Counted from the stretch's first letter, positions 9,111-18,677 are shown. The stretch is DNA of 27,748 nucleotides from Trichomonas tenax (GCA_023091735.1 JALKBU010000693.1:1-27748); one strand, 5' to 3'. A program made the numbers and translations. The notes: generated by a model not told the origin, from the letters alone.

Positions 9111-12100
9111 ATGCACGCAAAACGGATTCAACAAAATGTTTTGAATGATTTTCAAGAGGTCATTTATCTTCTGGCTGAGCAGAATATTCCGTTTACCTAC
9201 AGAAATTCAACCCTTAGCAGAAGAATTCCAAACTTTGATAGGAAGCCAACTGTTGCTGCGAAACAGAAGAAAATCAATAAATCATCGCGCGCCGATTCAA
9301 TAAAATCAACAAAGAAACATATCAATAACGCACCAAAAAAGGCAAAAAGAGCTTCATCCGATAAATCTAACAAATCTGATATTGAAAACAACGATTTTAT
9401 TCTTTTAGAATTCAAGTCCTTCATGCTTACTCGCAAATTACTTACACTAAAACTTCGCTACTGTTTCCAATTATGGAATAGAAAGTTATTGCACTTTCTA
9501 ATTCAGAAAGTGAGAAAATACGATAAAGTTACGCGTCCAAAACCAGTTGAACACTCTGAAGAGGAAAGTTCTGCAAAACAATCATCAAATTCACAATATG
9601 TCGACAAAACTGAGCTAATCGAGTCAATTAATGATCAATATTCCTCATTGATAGAGAGCAAAGAGCAGGAAAATAATATGTACTACGAAGAAGAAGACGA
9701 AGATGAACCATATACAGGAATTGAAAACACTATAAAGCAAATTCCGAAAGAAATCGTTGAAGGAATCTTCAGTACTTCTGATGAAAACAATGAAGATACA
9801 TCAAACACATTCGGAGATTCTTTAATCGAAAATCCTGAAGTAAACTTCTCATTTACGACATGGAAAGCAGCAACAGCCGCTCGAAAGTTACAAAGACAGC
9901 AAATTAACGAAGCGGCTTCTTACGGTCTCGAATATAAATCAGTTAAGCAAATAATGAAAGATATTCCAAAGAAAGGATTATTTGCAGATTATTCAGACTA
10001 CGTTGATTACTCAGATGAACTTAGCAAAGAACAAAATGTCGAAAAATACAGAGAAAGCAAATCTCAGAAGGTTGCTCCGCCGTTAGACGTCAAACAGGCC
10101 TTTGTTACAGATTTAAACGAGGAGGAGTCAATGGAAATCGAAGAAAAAGATACAAACGACGAAGAAAATACTGAAGATATCGATGATACATCTGATTTGG
10201 AGTCTGTGAAGAGCGAAGAGGATATGCACACAAGCGACGAAGAAGAGGAGTCTGAGGACGAAGATTCGAAGAAGGAAGAGGAGGAGAAGAAGAAACAACT
10301 CGAAGCAAAGAAGAAGAAAGAAGAGGAAAGAAAGAAGAAGGAAGAAGAAAAGAAGAAACAAGAAGAGAAAAAGCAGAAGGAGCTCGAAGAAAAGCAAAAG
10401 AAAGCAGCAGAAGAGAAAGCTAAGAAAGAAGAGCTCGAAAAGAAGAAACAGAAAGAACTTGAACTCAAGCAGAAGAAAGAAGCCGAAGAGAAGGCAAAGA
10501 AGGAGGAACAAGACAGACTAAGGAAGGATGAAATAGAAAAGAAGAGGAAACAGAAAGAGCTCGAAGAGAAACAGAAGAAAGAAGCTGAAGAAAAGGCGAA
10601 GAAGGAAGAATTGGAAAAGAAGAAACAAAAAGAGTTGGAAGAAAAACAGAAGAAGGAAGCAGGAGAGAAGCGTAAACAAGAAGAGCTCAAGAAGCAGAAA
10701 GAGTTAGAAGAGAAGAAGCAGAAAGAGGCCGAAGAAAAAGCAAAGAAGGAGGGTGAAGAAAGAAAACGAAAGGAGGAAATCGAGAGGAAGAAGAAAGAAG
10801 CAGAAGAGAAGAGGAAGAAAGAAGAACAAGAAGCCGAACAAAAGAGACTCCAGGAAGAAGAAGAACGAAAGAGGAAGGCAGAGGAACGCAAGGCAATGGA
10901 TGAACAGTTGAAGAGAGAGTGGGAAGAAATGAGAAAGAAGAATGCCGAAGAAAAGAAGAAGAAGCAAGAAGAACAGCGTTCTGAGGCGAAGAGAATCATG
11001 GAGGAGGAAAGAAAGAAGATGGAGGAAGCTGAGAGATTGAAGAAGGAGGAAGAAGAGGAGAGATTAAAGAAAGAAAAAGAGGAACGACTGAAGAAGGGAG
11101 AAGAAGAGAGAAAACAGAAAGAAGAGGAAGAGAGAAAGAAGAAGGAAGCAGAAGAAAAGCGCAAACAATGGGAACTCGATCTTCAAAAGAAGAAAGAAGA
11201 GGAAAGAAAACAGAAAGAATTAGAAGAAAAGAAGAAACTCGAAGAAGAATCCTCAGGAGAAATAGAAATTTCGGACGATGATGACATCGAAATCAGTATT
11301 GGTGACAGCGAAGATGATGATGTTAAAGTCGAAGAAATGAAAGAAGAAGTTAAAGAAGAAATCAGCGATGATGAAGAGTACAAGATTGACACCGCAGAAG
11401 ATAAAGATAGTGATGGCGATGTCAAGATAGATGATGGAGATGATTTCGAGAGTGATGAGAAAGCAGATGTTGACATTGATGTTGGTTCAACGGATTCTGG
11501 CTTTGTTGATATTTCTAATGATATGAAGGGCCCAAGAAAGTCATCAGACAGCGAAGAATTCGTTAGCACAGATAGCGATATTGACTTCGCCAAAGTTCCT
11601 GATCCAGTGTCAGCTCCAAATGTCTCAGAAGATGAAGACAACAAAACTTCAGGCAGCCTTAAGTCAACAGACTTTGCAACAGATTCAGAATCAGAAGATG
11701 ATTATGAAGTTCCTCCTGCTGCAGATCCAAATGCTTTAGTAATTCCTGCTCCATTAGACCAGATTCCAAGCTTCTTCGATCAAGTTGTTAGGCCACAGAT
11801 TAAGATCCCTAAGGGCCTTCAGCCCCCAGAAACAGAAACAGACCTGCTCAAGTATGTCAGGAGCATCATCACAGATGAGTTATGGGATAGACTAGTTGAC
11901 TGCTCAAGAAGGGAGACATTTAAGCCTTCGATTGATCTCCCTGATGGTGTCACGAAGCCATGGAAGCTCACACAGATGTATGCGGACTTGATTCTTGATG
12001 TCCTTAATGAGGTCTCTGATGCAGCTGACTTCAGCCCCGAAGGACTTGTCAAAGAAGACTTTATCCTTTATGTCAATTCCCTCTTCGCAGGAACTGTTTA

Positions 12101-12227
12101 TCCACTTGATAGAACGATGACGGATGTTATGACCAGCGCAAGGAATAATATTATTGAGGTTAACGCAACCTACATGATTTTCTTCGCCGATGAGATGTTG
12201 GAGGAAGAATTGAAAAAATTGTTATGA
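9111..12227 (+). CDS. Large Lys/Glu-rich coiled-coil protein with a folded C-terminal domain, 1038 aa
   Basis: The family is unknown to me. Four zones are visible. Residues 1-160 are basic and include a helix-rich stretch rich in Leu, Phe and Arg (FKSFMLTRKLLTLKL, then RYCFQLWNRKLLHFL). Residues ~160-380 are acidic and Ser-rich. Residues ~383-716 are almost only Lys, Glu, Gln and Arg with regular Leu, built from repeats such as KKQKELEEKQKKEAEEKAKK, and should form one long charged helix or coiled coil. Residues ~720-870 are Asp/Glu/Ser-rich and disordered. The last ~165 residues look folded (LLKYVRSIITDELWDRLVD..., LTQMYADLILDVLNEV...) and keep a hydrophobic pattern. A cytoskeletal or centrosomal scaffold is a reasonable guess only. 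The start is the first ATG of the frame; no initiator supports it, so the N-terminus is less certain. Confidence 0.75.
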   Translation: MHAKRIQQNVLNDFQEVIYLLAEQNIPFTYRNSTLSRRIPNFDRKPTVAAKQKKINKSSRADSIKSTKKHINNAPKKAKRASSDKSNKSDIENNDFILLEFKSFMLTRKLLTLKLRYCFQLWNRKLLHFLIQKVRKYDKVTRPKPVEHSEEESSAKQSSNSQYVDKTELIESINDQYSSLIESKEQENNMYYEEEDEDEPYTGIENTIKQIPKEIVEGIFSTSDENNEDTSNTFGDSLIENPEVNFSFTTWKAATAARKLQRQQINEAASYGLEYKSVKQIMKDIPKKGLFADYSDYVDYSDELSKEQNVEKYRESKSQKVAPPLDVKQAFVTDLNEEESMEIEEKDTNDEENTEDIDDTSDLESVKSEEDMHTSDEEEESEDEDSKKEEEEKKKQLEAKKKKEEERKKKEEEKKKQEEKKQKELEEKQKKAAEEKAKKEELEKKKQKELELKQKKEAEEKAKKEEQDRLRKDEIEKKRKQKELEEKQKKEAEEKAKKEELEKKKQKELEEKQKKEAGEKRKQEELKKQKELEEKKQKEAEEKAKKEGEERKRKEEIERKKKEAEEKRKKEEQEAEQKRLQEEEERKRKAEERKAMDEQLKREWEEMRKKNAEEKKKKQEEQRSEAKRIMEEERKKMEEAERLKKEEEEERLKKEKEERLKKGEEERKQKEEEERKKKEAEEKRKQWELDLQKKKEEERKQKELEEKKKLEEESSGEIEISDDDDIEISIGDSEDDDVKVEEMKEEVKEEISDDEEYKIDTAEDKDSDGDVKIDDGDDFESDEKADVDIDVGSTDSGFVDISNDMKGPRKSSDSEEFVSTDSDIDFAKVPDPVSAPNVSEDEDNKTSGSLKSTDFATDSESEDDYEVPPAADPNALVIPAPLDQIPSFFDQVVRPQIKIPKGLQPPETETDLLKYVRSIITDELWDRLVDCSRRETFKPSIDLPDGVTKPWKLTQMYADLILDVLNEVSDAADFSPEGLVKEDFILYVNSLFAGTVYPLDRTMTDVMTSARNNIIEVNATYMIFFADEMLEEELKKLL
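10260..11265 (+). repeat. ~1 kb purine-rich low-complexity tract within the Lys/Glu-rich gene
   Basis: The plus strand here is overwhelmingly A and G, made of shuffled GAA, AAG, GAG and AGA triplets that encode the Lys/Glu-rich helix. It contains imperfect in-frame internal repeats, for example units around KELEEKQKKEAEEKAKKEE repeated between about 10378 and 10760. The opposite strand gives a long Ser/Phe-rich open frame, which is only the shadow of the purine bias. Confidence 0.8.
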
Positions 12228-12682
12228 ATTTTAAAAATATGTTAATATTATTTTATTTTAGAGCTTAAATTATTTTCTGTATTTGAAGGAGATACTACAT
12301 TAATGGTTCTTTATTCCTAATTCACAAAAATCACCAATGCCGAATTTTTTAAAAAGAAAATGCATTGCACTGCCCGGGAATCGAACCCGGTGCTACACAT
12401 TAACGCTTCTGGAAATATAGTAAAAGAGACAGAATATTGTAAACATAAGAAGATTACCCGTGACAATAGCCTGTCTACATGAAATCCCAATGGCCAAAGG
12501 GAGAGATGAATAATGGCTCAATGAACTTCATCTGAATATTGGGATGATTAAATATGCCCATTCTTATATACACTATTGAACACTAAATCTGATTGATATC
12601 TCTTAATTGAAAAAATATAATGATTTTATACCGATTCAGATGCTTTTTATTCATAGTTTGATTCAAAAAAGAATTAATTTTC
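12228..12682. other. Convergent intergenic region with a tRNA-like 3' half
   Basis: This gap lies between the ends of two convergent genes. Apart from the tRNA-like segment at about 12366-12407, I see only AT-rich sequence with no ORF. Confidence 0.5.
12366..12407 (-). pseudogene. tRNA 3' half (T arm with perfect B box), probably a fragment
   Basis: The minus strand carries GGTTCGATTCC, a perfect RNA polymerase III B box. It forms a T arm with 5 bp stem (12374-12378 with 12386-12390) and 7 nt loop. The following 7 nt, GCAGTGC, plus a discriminator A would be the 3' acceptor strand. No matching 5' strand (GCACTGC), D arm or A box is visible within the next ~90 nt, and the predicted anticodon loop lacks T33. 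This looks like the 3' half of a tRNA or a tRNA-derived element. An intron-containing tRNA cannot be fully excluded. Confidence 0.4.
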
Positions 12683-13597
12683 TTACTTAACAACTGCGAA
12701 AACCTCAGAGTCGATGGCAACAGCGCAGGCACCAACAAGTCCGGCATCAGCACCATGGAATGGCTTGCTGATGATTGGTGTGTAAATGTAGTTGTTGATG
12801 AGTTGCTTGCAGCGAACATGGATCTTGTCGAAGATCCACTCACGGCCCTTAGCTGTGATGATGCCACCGCCAATGATGAAAGCATCGAGTGAGTAAACGT
12901 AGCTCATTGTGATTGTAAGCTGAGCGACGTACTCGATGTACTTGTCCCAAACTGGGTCAGAGTCTGGGATGATCTGGAGCTCGCCCTGGCCGCAGCCATA
13001 GCGCTTGGCGAGAGCCTGAGCAGAGATTAAGCCTTCGAAGCAGGCGCCGTGGAATGGGCATGTTCCCTCAAAGTCATCGCCTGGGATACGAGCAGCGAGG
13101 ATGTGGCCGCACTCTGGGTGCATTCTGCCGTGGAGTGGCTTGCCATCGCAGAATACGCCGACGCCGACACCAGTGCCGATTGTGACGTAGCCGACAGACT
13201 TGATGGATGGGTTCTCAGCCTTGAGGTGGAGGTACTCAGAGTAGGCTGGAGCGTTGACATCTGTGTCCATAGCAACCTTAGCATCTGGGAATGCCTCCTG
13301 GATCTTGGCAACGAGTGGGTAGAAGCCCCATTTTGGCTTTGGTGTGTTGCCAATGCAGCCCTTGTAAAGGTCGAGTGGGCCGAATGAGGCGATGCCAATT
13401 CTGTCGATGGCGTAGCCGGATTCCTTGATAGCCTCGATGATGTTATTGACTGCTTCATCTGGTGTCATTGGTTCACAAGTCTTGATACCCTTCTTCTTGT
13501 AAATGAATTCGCCAACCTTCTCGCAAATAGCGATGGAAGCTGTCTGGCCACCGAGTTCGATACCGCATGCATACTTCTTGCCGTCTTGAGCTGACAT
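12683..13597 (-). CDS. ROK-family sugar kinase, probable fructokinase
   Basis: This 304 aa protein is a full-length ROK kinase. It has an N-terminal phosphate-binding segment GIELGGQ (12-18), the sugar-site and catalytic region DTDVNAPA with Asp113 as likely base, the GTGVGVGV loop (141-148), and a C-terminal ATP-site segment IIGGG. The zinc motif is of the bacterial YdhR fructokinase type: His165, Cys180, His183 and Cys186 (CPFHGAC). Such enzymes phosphorylate fructose with ATP, feeding cytosolic glycolysis; separate glucokinase and fructokinase activities are known biochemically in trichomonads. The protein looks bacterial, in line with the many laterally acquired metabolic genes of these parasites. 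Strong C/G third-position codon bias suggests high expression. Glucose or mannose as the main substrate cannot be ruled out. A TCATT initiator lies 31 nt upstream. Confidence 0.85.
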   Translation of the reverse strand: MSAQDGKKYACGIELGGQTASIAICEKVGEFIYKKKGIKTCEPMTPDEAVNNIIEAIKESGYAIDRIGIASFGPLDLYKGCIGNTPKPKWGFYPLVAKIQEAFPDAKVAMDTDVNAPAYSEYLHLKAENPSIKSVGYVTIGTGVGVGVFCDGKPLHGRMHPECGHILAARIPGDDFEGTCPFHGACFEGLISAQALAKRYGCGQGELQIIPDSDPVWDKYIEYVAQLTITMSYVYSLDAFIIGGGIITAKGREWIFDKIHVRCKQLINNYIYTPIISKPFHGADAGLVGACAVAIDSEVFAVVK

Positions 13598-13625
13598 CTC
13601 TTTTCTTCGAAGTGCTTAAGAGAAA

Positions 13626-13630
13626 AATGA
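13626..13630 (-). promoter_or_regulatory. Initiator (TCATT) of the fructokinase gene
   Basis: Minus-strand TCATT matches the trichomonad Inr. +1 is at 13628, giving a 31 nt leader, longer than most others here but plausible. Confidence 0.55.
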
Positions 13631-14555
13631 AGTCACTGTCACAGGTTTATCCAAATTTTTTTTCTTCAAATATAACTATAATTAAACCAATGTATAGCAT
13701 ATTTGTACCATAAGGGATAATTTTGACAGGTCGATCACAAAAATTCAGGCAAGACTGACCACTTTCCCGATGACATGCTATCAATTTTTGAGAAAAAGAA
13801 GTTGTTATTTCATTTATATTTGCAGATGCTATAACAAGTTTAATTGAACTTATAAATAATTAGCAAATGTATACTTAATAAATAAACCAATTTTACATGT
13901 CAAAATGAAATACATTTGCCATGTAAGCGTGTCACTTTTCGTGACTCTTTATACCCAACAATTATAATTATCGGTTATTCTATTTGTAAATGATTTGGTT
14001 GAATAAATAAAAAAGTCTTTGTGTTTACAAGATCATCGATCTTAAATGATGAAAATGGCTTTGACAAGAGGTGTTATTGCCATAGACAAGGAATTGAAGA
14101 GTTATAATTTTATATCAAAAATAAATGATGAAAATAGTCATGAATCATTGTGGCATAGCTATAGGAGAAAGACGGCGTAATGTTATTCAATCAATTCGCT
14201 TTTTACAAGATAATTGAATGAACATTATTAGGGGCAATTAAATTTTTATACACAAAGTCGGCGAGACTCGTTTTTTAACTCACTGGATTAACTTTTTGCG
14301 AAGTTATTGAACAACAATGTACAAAATACTGTTGTGCATGATATATTAAAGAATTAGCTAACAAAGTCTATATTTCATTAAAATATTAGGTATATCTTGC
14401 ATCAAAAACATTGATTTGCCATGATGTGCTTTACTCATTATAATATATTCCCATTGTATAGCATTTTTATAACGTAAAATATGTTGTTGTCGATGATAAA
14501 TAGGTAAATCTAATCACAAATATGCTTTTTTTTTGGAAAAAAGTATTCCAAGTGT
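13631..14555. other. Intergenic, ~925 bp, no gene seen
   Basis: AT-rich and without a convincing ORF. Only small hairpins were noticed, for example GTCAC-TTTTC-GTGAC around 13930-13945 and AAGATC-ATC-GATCTT near 14030-14044. Neither has an assigned role. Confidence 0.5.
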
Positions 14556-15062
14556 TCACACATAAGCTCTGTGTGTTATTCTTCTCAATTTAATAAACTT
14601 TTCAAATTTAGCCGCGCAAAAAAGAATAATATTTATTAGTTGCGTACGGTTTCCTGGATATCCTGAAAAGTTAGCAATAATGAAATCAAGATTTTTCTGA
14701 ATTAATGATTCAATTTCTTTAGAATCATTTAGTATTGTGACATTATAAGACTGATATAATCTGCTTATATAATTTGAAAATGCTTTTGATATTGATATAT
14801 TAGGATATGCATAAAATTTTGTTTCCATGTTACAATATAGGGAAAACACTATTTTTGCATTAACAGAAATGTAATAGTGATCAAAGGAATCAGTAAATAA
14901 TGTCAGAGAAAGTGCAATTGAAGTAATTAATAAAGTTATATAAATAACTGGTCTTTTAAATTGCGATTTCAAGAAAATCCTCATCAGTGCTCTATACACA
15001 ACCCATTGGCTACTTCCGATTGCTTGTTTTTCAGTTGTCGCTGTTAAAGGATTAAAAAGCAT
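14556..15062 (-). pseudogene. ABCA-type transporter N-terminal fragment
   Basis: This 168 aa product resembles only the start of an ABCA-like transporter. A short cytoplasmic tail contains QWVVYRALMRIFLKSQFKR, a pattern like the 'AL..R.f....r' before the first membrane helix of ABCA proteins. A first membrane segment follows (~40-60, VIYITLLITSIALSLTLF), then the beginning of an extracytoplasmic loop. The frame then ends; no further helices and no nucleotide-binding domain follow downstream. It starts 51 bp from the divergent ABCA pseudogene on the plus strand. No initiator was found for it. I read it as a truncated gene copy, possibly with a spurious or decayed intron at its 3' end (see findings). 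Confidence 0.55.
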
Positions 15063-15094
15063 ATAAAATTTTGTCAGTTTTTTTCAGATCATTA

Positions 15095-15099
15095 TCACT
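15095..15099 (+). promoter_or_regulatory. Initiator (TCACT) of the plus-strand ABCA pseudogene
   Basis: TCACT matches the Inr; +1 at 15097 lies 17 nt above the ATG at 15114. The promoter core is thus still intact although the reading frame is broken. Confidence 0.5.
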
Positions 15100-15113
15100 T
15101 TTCTAACCATTTT

Positions 15114-16897
15114 ATGAAAAAATATCTGAATCAGGTTAATGCAATAATTTATCGAAGATTATTGATTTTTATCACCGGAAGGTCAACGTTTTATTATCCT
15201 CATTGCTATATTTGATATTGGCATGTTTGCCTTTTATATTTATTAAAATTATTCATTTAAAACATTGGGAAGTTAGTGACAATAAAATATCATTTGAGAG
15301 TACAAAGGATCTAATGATAGGAAGAGTTAAGGATCCAAAGTGTCCGATTCAAATTTGTTTTCCTGAATTCTATGATAGTGTACTAAACGTGATTAAAAAG
15401 GAAGTAGATGTAACCCAAAAATAATGTATTTCGATTCATTCGAAGATGCTGATAAATTTCATTTTAATACTTATGATTTACATCCAAGAAATATGCCTTT
15501 CACGTTTTACATAGAACCAAGTTCAAACATTTCAGGCTATAAACCTGTTATAAATGCTTATAGCGAAGATCGGCAAATAAAATCAATGATTTCTATACTA
15601 ACCATACAAATCATCCAGAAATTGATTTCAGGACAAGATCTGGCAGCGAGGACGATGGAACATATATCCTATGCGTATCAATTGCTTCGGTATCAATAAT
15701 TGTTATTCTGTTTACACCTGTTGGTGCAACATTCAAAGATTTCCATTCAACAAAAAGGTCGTATTTAATGACATTTGGAACATATAGATCTGCGTATTGG
15801 ATTGGAACATTAGTAGCAGATATGATTTTATTTGTTGTTGTCCAAATAATACAAACAGCAGTCTTGATTCTAATCAATACACCATTTTTTAAGGATCCTT
15901 AAAAAGATATTTGATTTTGCCTTTGCTAATCATGTTTTCAATATCATCATTGCTTACTAGTTATTTGATTTCAATATTCCCTTCTTCATCGAGTTTGTAT
16001 AATATTATTGCTATCGCATTATTATTCCTACTTTCTCACTATGTTATTTATGTTGCTGCATTGCCTTACGATTATTTTTGGGCCTTAAGGCCTTATGGCT
16101 CATTGTTAACATCTGCAAAATCTTCAATGGAAATGCTTCGAGTAATTATTGTGACAATTGCAGGCATTATTATTCAGATATTGATTTTGAGCCTTATTGA
16201 ATATTTTATTGCATCACATAAAAGGAATAATATCAAAATCAAAGAATCCGAGTTAGAAGAATTTCAAATCAAAAAGGAGAAATGCGATGTTTCACAAGAA
16301 ACTCTGGATATGGAAGAATCTATGCATAACTCAGATCATTGTGCTTATAAGATTCGAATTGCAGATGTTTGTAGATATTTTAGAGATCAAAAGTTTAACA
16401 AAATTTATGCAGTTAATCAAGTTTCCATTGGTATCAAGGAGGGCTGTATTTTTGGTTTATTAGGTGCTAATGGTGCTGGAAAGAGCACGCTGATAAATAT
16501 AATCCTTAAAGAATTGCCATTAATGTCAGGATCGATAGAAATTGATGGCGTAGACATTCGACATAAGTTCAGAGAAAATGTTATTGCTTATTGCCCACAA
16601 AATTCCGGTCATATCAATGAAGAGCTTTCTGTTCTACAGACATTGAAATTCTTCTGCAAGTTGTTTAGTAGACCTAAGAGTGAAAGCGAGCGAATGATCA
16701 AGATAATTTTAGATTCTCTTGATCTAAAAAGCCAAAGATATAATCTTGTTGGCAAATTATCAGCAGGTTTTAAACAGAAGTTAAGTTTTGCTTGTCTCTT
16801 TAGATTCACCTATAATAGAAGATTCAATCAATGCAAGCAATCATGCCTAAATAATCAATTCACTAATGTAGTAGTTATAACAATACTTAAACTTTAA
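15114..16897 (+). pseudogene. ABCA-type ABC transporter, frameshifted and truncated
   Basis: An ABCA half-transporter can be followed through several frames. From ATG 15114 comes a cytoplasmic start with IYRRLLIF, then a shift in the T5 run at 15166-15170 into YHRKVNVLLSSLLYL and the first membrane helix. A second shift lies in the A5 run at 15417-15421, a third near 15630-15650, and a fourth in the A5 run at 15901-15905. After that one frame runs through the later membrane helices into an ATP-binding domain: Walker A GANGAGKST (16463-16489), Q-loop region CPQNSGH, and a degenerate signature LSAGFKQKLS. Homology then stops near 16805, before Walker B, and the frame ends at 16897. With at least four frameshifts and no Walker B, it cannot make a working pump. 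ABCA proteins move lipids across membranes. Confidence 0.8.
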
Positions 16898-17045
16898 AGA
16901 GAATTTACATTCTTTTTTTTTGTGAGTCAAAATATTTTTCATGAGTCTTCATTTTGACTTGAAAAATAATCATTGCGCTTTTGACTTGAAAACTTTGACT
17001 TACGAATATGAATTCAAAAGAAAAACTATTTTCCATAAAAAAGTG

Positions 17046-17050
17046 TCATT
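17046..17050 (+). promoter_or_regulatory. Initiator (TCATT) that fixes the start of the PDI-like gene
   Basis: TCATT with +1 at 17048 lies only 4 nt before ATG 17052. An earlier in-frame ATG at 16941 is upstream of +1, so the transcript would not include it. The ATG at 17052 also opens directly into a signal peptide. Confidence 0.65.
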
Positions 17051-17051
17051 T

Positions 17052-18677
17052 ATGTTTTCATTTCTTTTCTTCAGCTTTTCGCGTTCATATTTCATTTCCC
17101 CGGAGCTGACTCGCACACTTGCAATCAAGCAGCTGGATTACGAAGAAGCTGCAAATATTTCGAAAAATTATTCCGTTTTAGTTGGCCTTTGTCTGGCTAA
17201 AAACAGCTCAAACATGGCGACAGAGTACTCGGGATTCACAACCCTGTACAATGACAGCGTTTATTTCGCGATTATTAAAGGAAGATCATTAAGAAAACAT
17301 CTCGGATCATCAATGCCAAGGAAATCCACTCTTGCTATCATAAAAGATGGAAAGCTCGTTGATTATGTCGGAAATATTAAAGATCCAAGACATCTTGGAT
17401 TTTTGATCGAAGCTTTCTTAAATCCAAGATTCGAAATACTCCGCTCACAGACAGATTTACAGAACAATATCGGAAAAACCCACTTATCTGTTTTCAGCAC
17501 TGTCAGAAATCAAAAAGTTGCCCAAATGGTCTATAAATTCATGCTTCACAACTGGGGACCAGTTTCTCTCGAGTACTTAACTGATGATCTCGCGAAAGGA
17601 ATCGGTATTAAGCCAGATGATTTCGCATTTTACAGAATGGATGATAGCGAACTCGATGTCATCCCAATCAAAGGCGCTGATGTCAAGAAATCAGATTCTC
17701 AGAAGGCAGACATTGTTAAATTCGCATTACTTCGTGCGGCCAAAAACCCAACATTCAAAACATTTTCGATGAAAGATATCAAGCTTACTGAGAAGCCAAT
17801 CGTTGCTTTGTTAGTTGATAGACCAACAGAAGATCAGTGCAAGTTTATGCACGAGCTCGGATCGAATTTCAACGACTTTGAATTCGGTTTCTTAGATGCT
17901 ACAGCAATGCCGCATGTTCGCGAATTTATCAATGCTGATAAACACAATGAAGTATTGACAGTTTTCAGCATGAGAGATATGTACACATACAACATTTCCT
18001 CTCTCTTTAAGGAAGTTCCTGCCGGCCCATTCAATGCTACAGCATGTTTACATCCAGTCGCATCAATTCTCTTCCAAATTAAGAACAAGAAAATCTTACC
18101 GGATTACAAGTCAGAGAAAGATATAGAAGACAACAGAAAGGATAACTTCAAGAAACTCGTTGGTACTACATATCACGAGTTCTTGAACACAGACCTCGAT
18201 AAGGATGCTCTTATTCTTTATGTTCGTCAGAACTGCAGAAAGTGTTCCCAGGCATTCAGAGAATACAAGAACTTCATCGAGATGACAGAGCAGTCGAATG
18301 TAACAACCATGAAGTTCGGCTTCATTGATGTTTCAAGGAATGGCGTCAAGGGAGGTTTCCCAACAAGATTTGCCGACCCACACTTCGTTGTCTTCCCAGC
18401 AGGCAGAACTGAGACAACAAAGCCAATTCCTATATTCGGTATCAATGAGTTTACTGATATGTTCGCAACAATTCCAATTTTCGCTCCTCACTTCACGGCA
18501 TTTGGCAAAGCAAGACCTTTGTCTGAGAGCAAGATGGAAGATATCAGTAACCTTCTCAACTACTCATACACAAAGGTCCCAGCTCATCTCCAGGAGCCAG
18601 CTAAGCATGCTTGGAAGATGATCATGGATGTCAAGAAGCAAGCAAACGAAACTCAGAAAAATACAACAACAGCATAA
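17052..18677 (+). CDS. Secreted or ER protein disulfide isomerase-like protein
   Basis: From ATG 17052 the product is 541 aa and begins with a hydrophobic signal peptide (MFSFLFFSFSRSYF). The size and layout fit a four-domain PDI (a-b-b'-a'). The C-terminal thioredoxin-like domain has an active-site CRKC (residues 395-398), and the expected cis-Pro region appears in the segment FADPHFVVFPAG. The N-terminal domain has no CxxC, so only one redox site is evident. Many N-glycosylation sequons (NSS, NDS, NIS, NAT, NVT, NYS) agree with passage through the secretory pathway. PDIs form and reshuffle disulfides in the ER. The C-terminus (NTTTA) lacks KDEL, so it may be retained poorly or by a partner. 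The longer frame opening at 16941 would bury the signal peptide and is rejected. Confidence 0.75.
   Translation: MFSFLFFSFSRSYFISPELTRTLAIKQLDYEEAANISKNYSVLVGLCLAKNSSNMATEYSGFTTLYNDSVYFAIIKGRSLRKHLGSSMPRKSTLAIIKDGKLVDYVGNIKDPRHLGFLIEAFLNPRFEILRSQTDLQNNIGKTHLSVFSTVRNQKVAQMVYKFMLHNWGPVSLEYLTDDLAKGIGIKPDDFAFYRMDDSELDVIPIKGADVKKSDSQKADIVKFALLRAAKNPTFKTFSMKDIKLTEKPIVALLVDRPTEDQCKFMHELGSNFNDFEFGFLDATAMPHVREFINADKHNEVLTVFSMRDMYTYNISSLFKEVPAGPFNATACLHPVASILFQIKNKKILPDYKSEKDIEDNRKDNFKKLVGTTYHEFLNTDLDKDALILYVRQNCRKCSQAFREYKNFIEMTEQSNVTTMKFGFIDVSRNGVKGGFPTRFADPHFVVFPAGRTETTKPIPIFGINEFTDMFATIPIFAPHFTAFGKARPLSESKMEDISNLLNYSYTKVPAHLQEPAKHAWKMIMDVKKQANETQKNTTTA

Noticed and set aside
10064..11164. Long minus-strand Ser/Phe-rich open frame (366 aa)
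   Set aside because: It is the mirror of the purine-rich coding tract; composition is low-complexity and no initiator or family pattern supports it.
13049..13387. Plus-strand ORF opposite the fructokinase gene
   Set aside because: A shadow of a GC-biased gene; the minus-strand frame carries all the ROK motifs.
13930..14044. Short hairpins in the fructokinase/ABCA gap
   Set aside because: Stems of 5-6 bp are expected by chance in this composition.
16941..17051. In-frame N-terminal extension of the PDI-like gene
   Set aside because: It lies upstream of the TCATT initiator and would bury the signal peptide.
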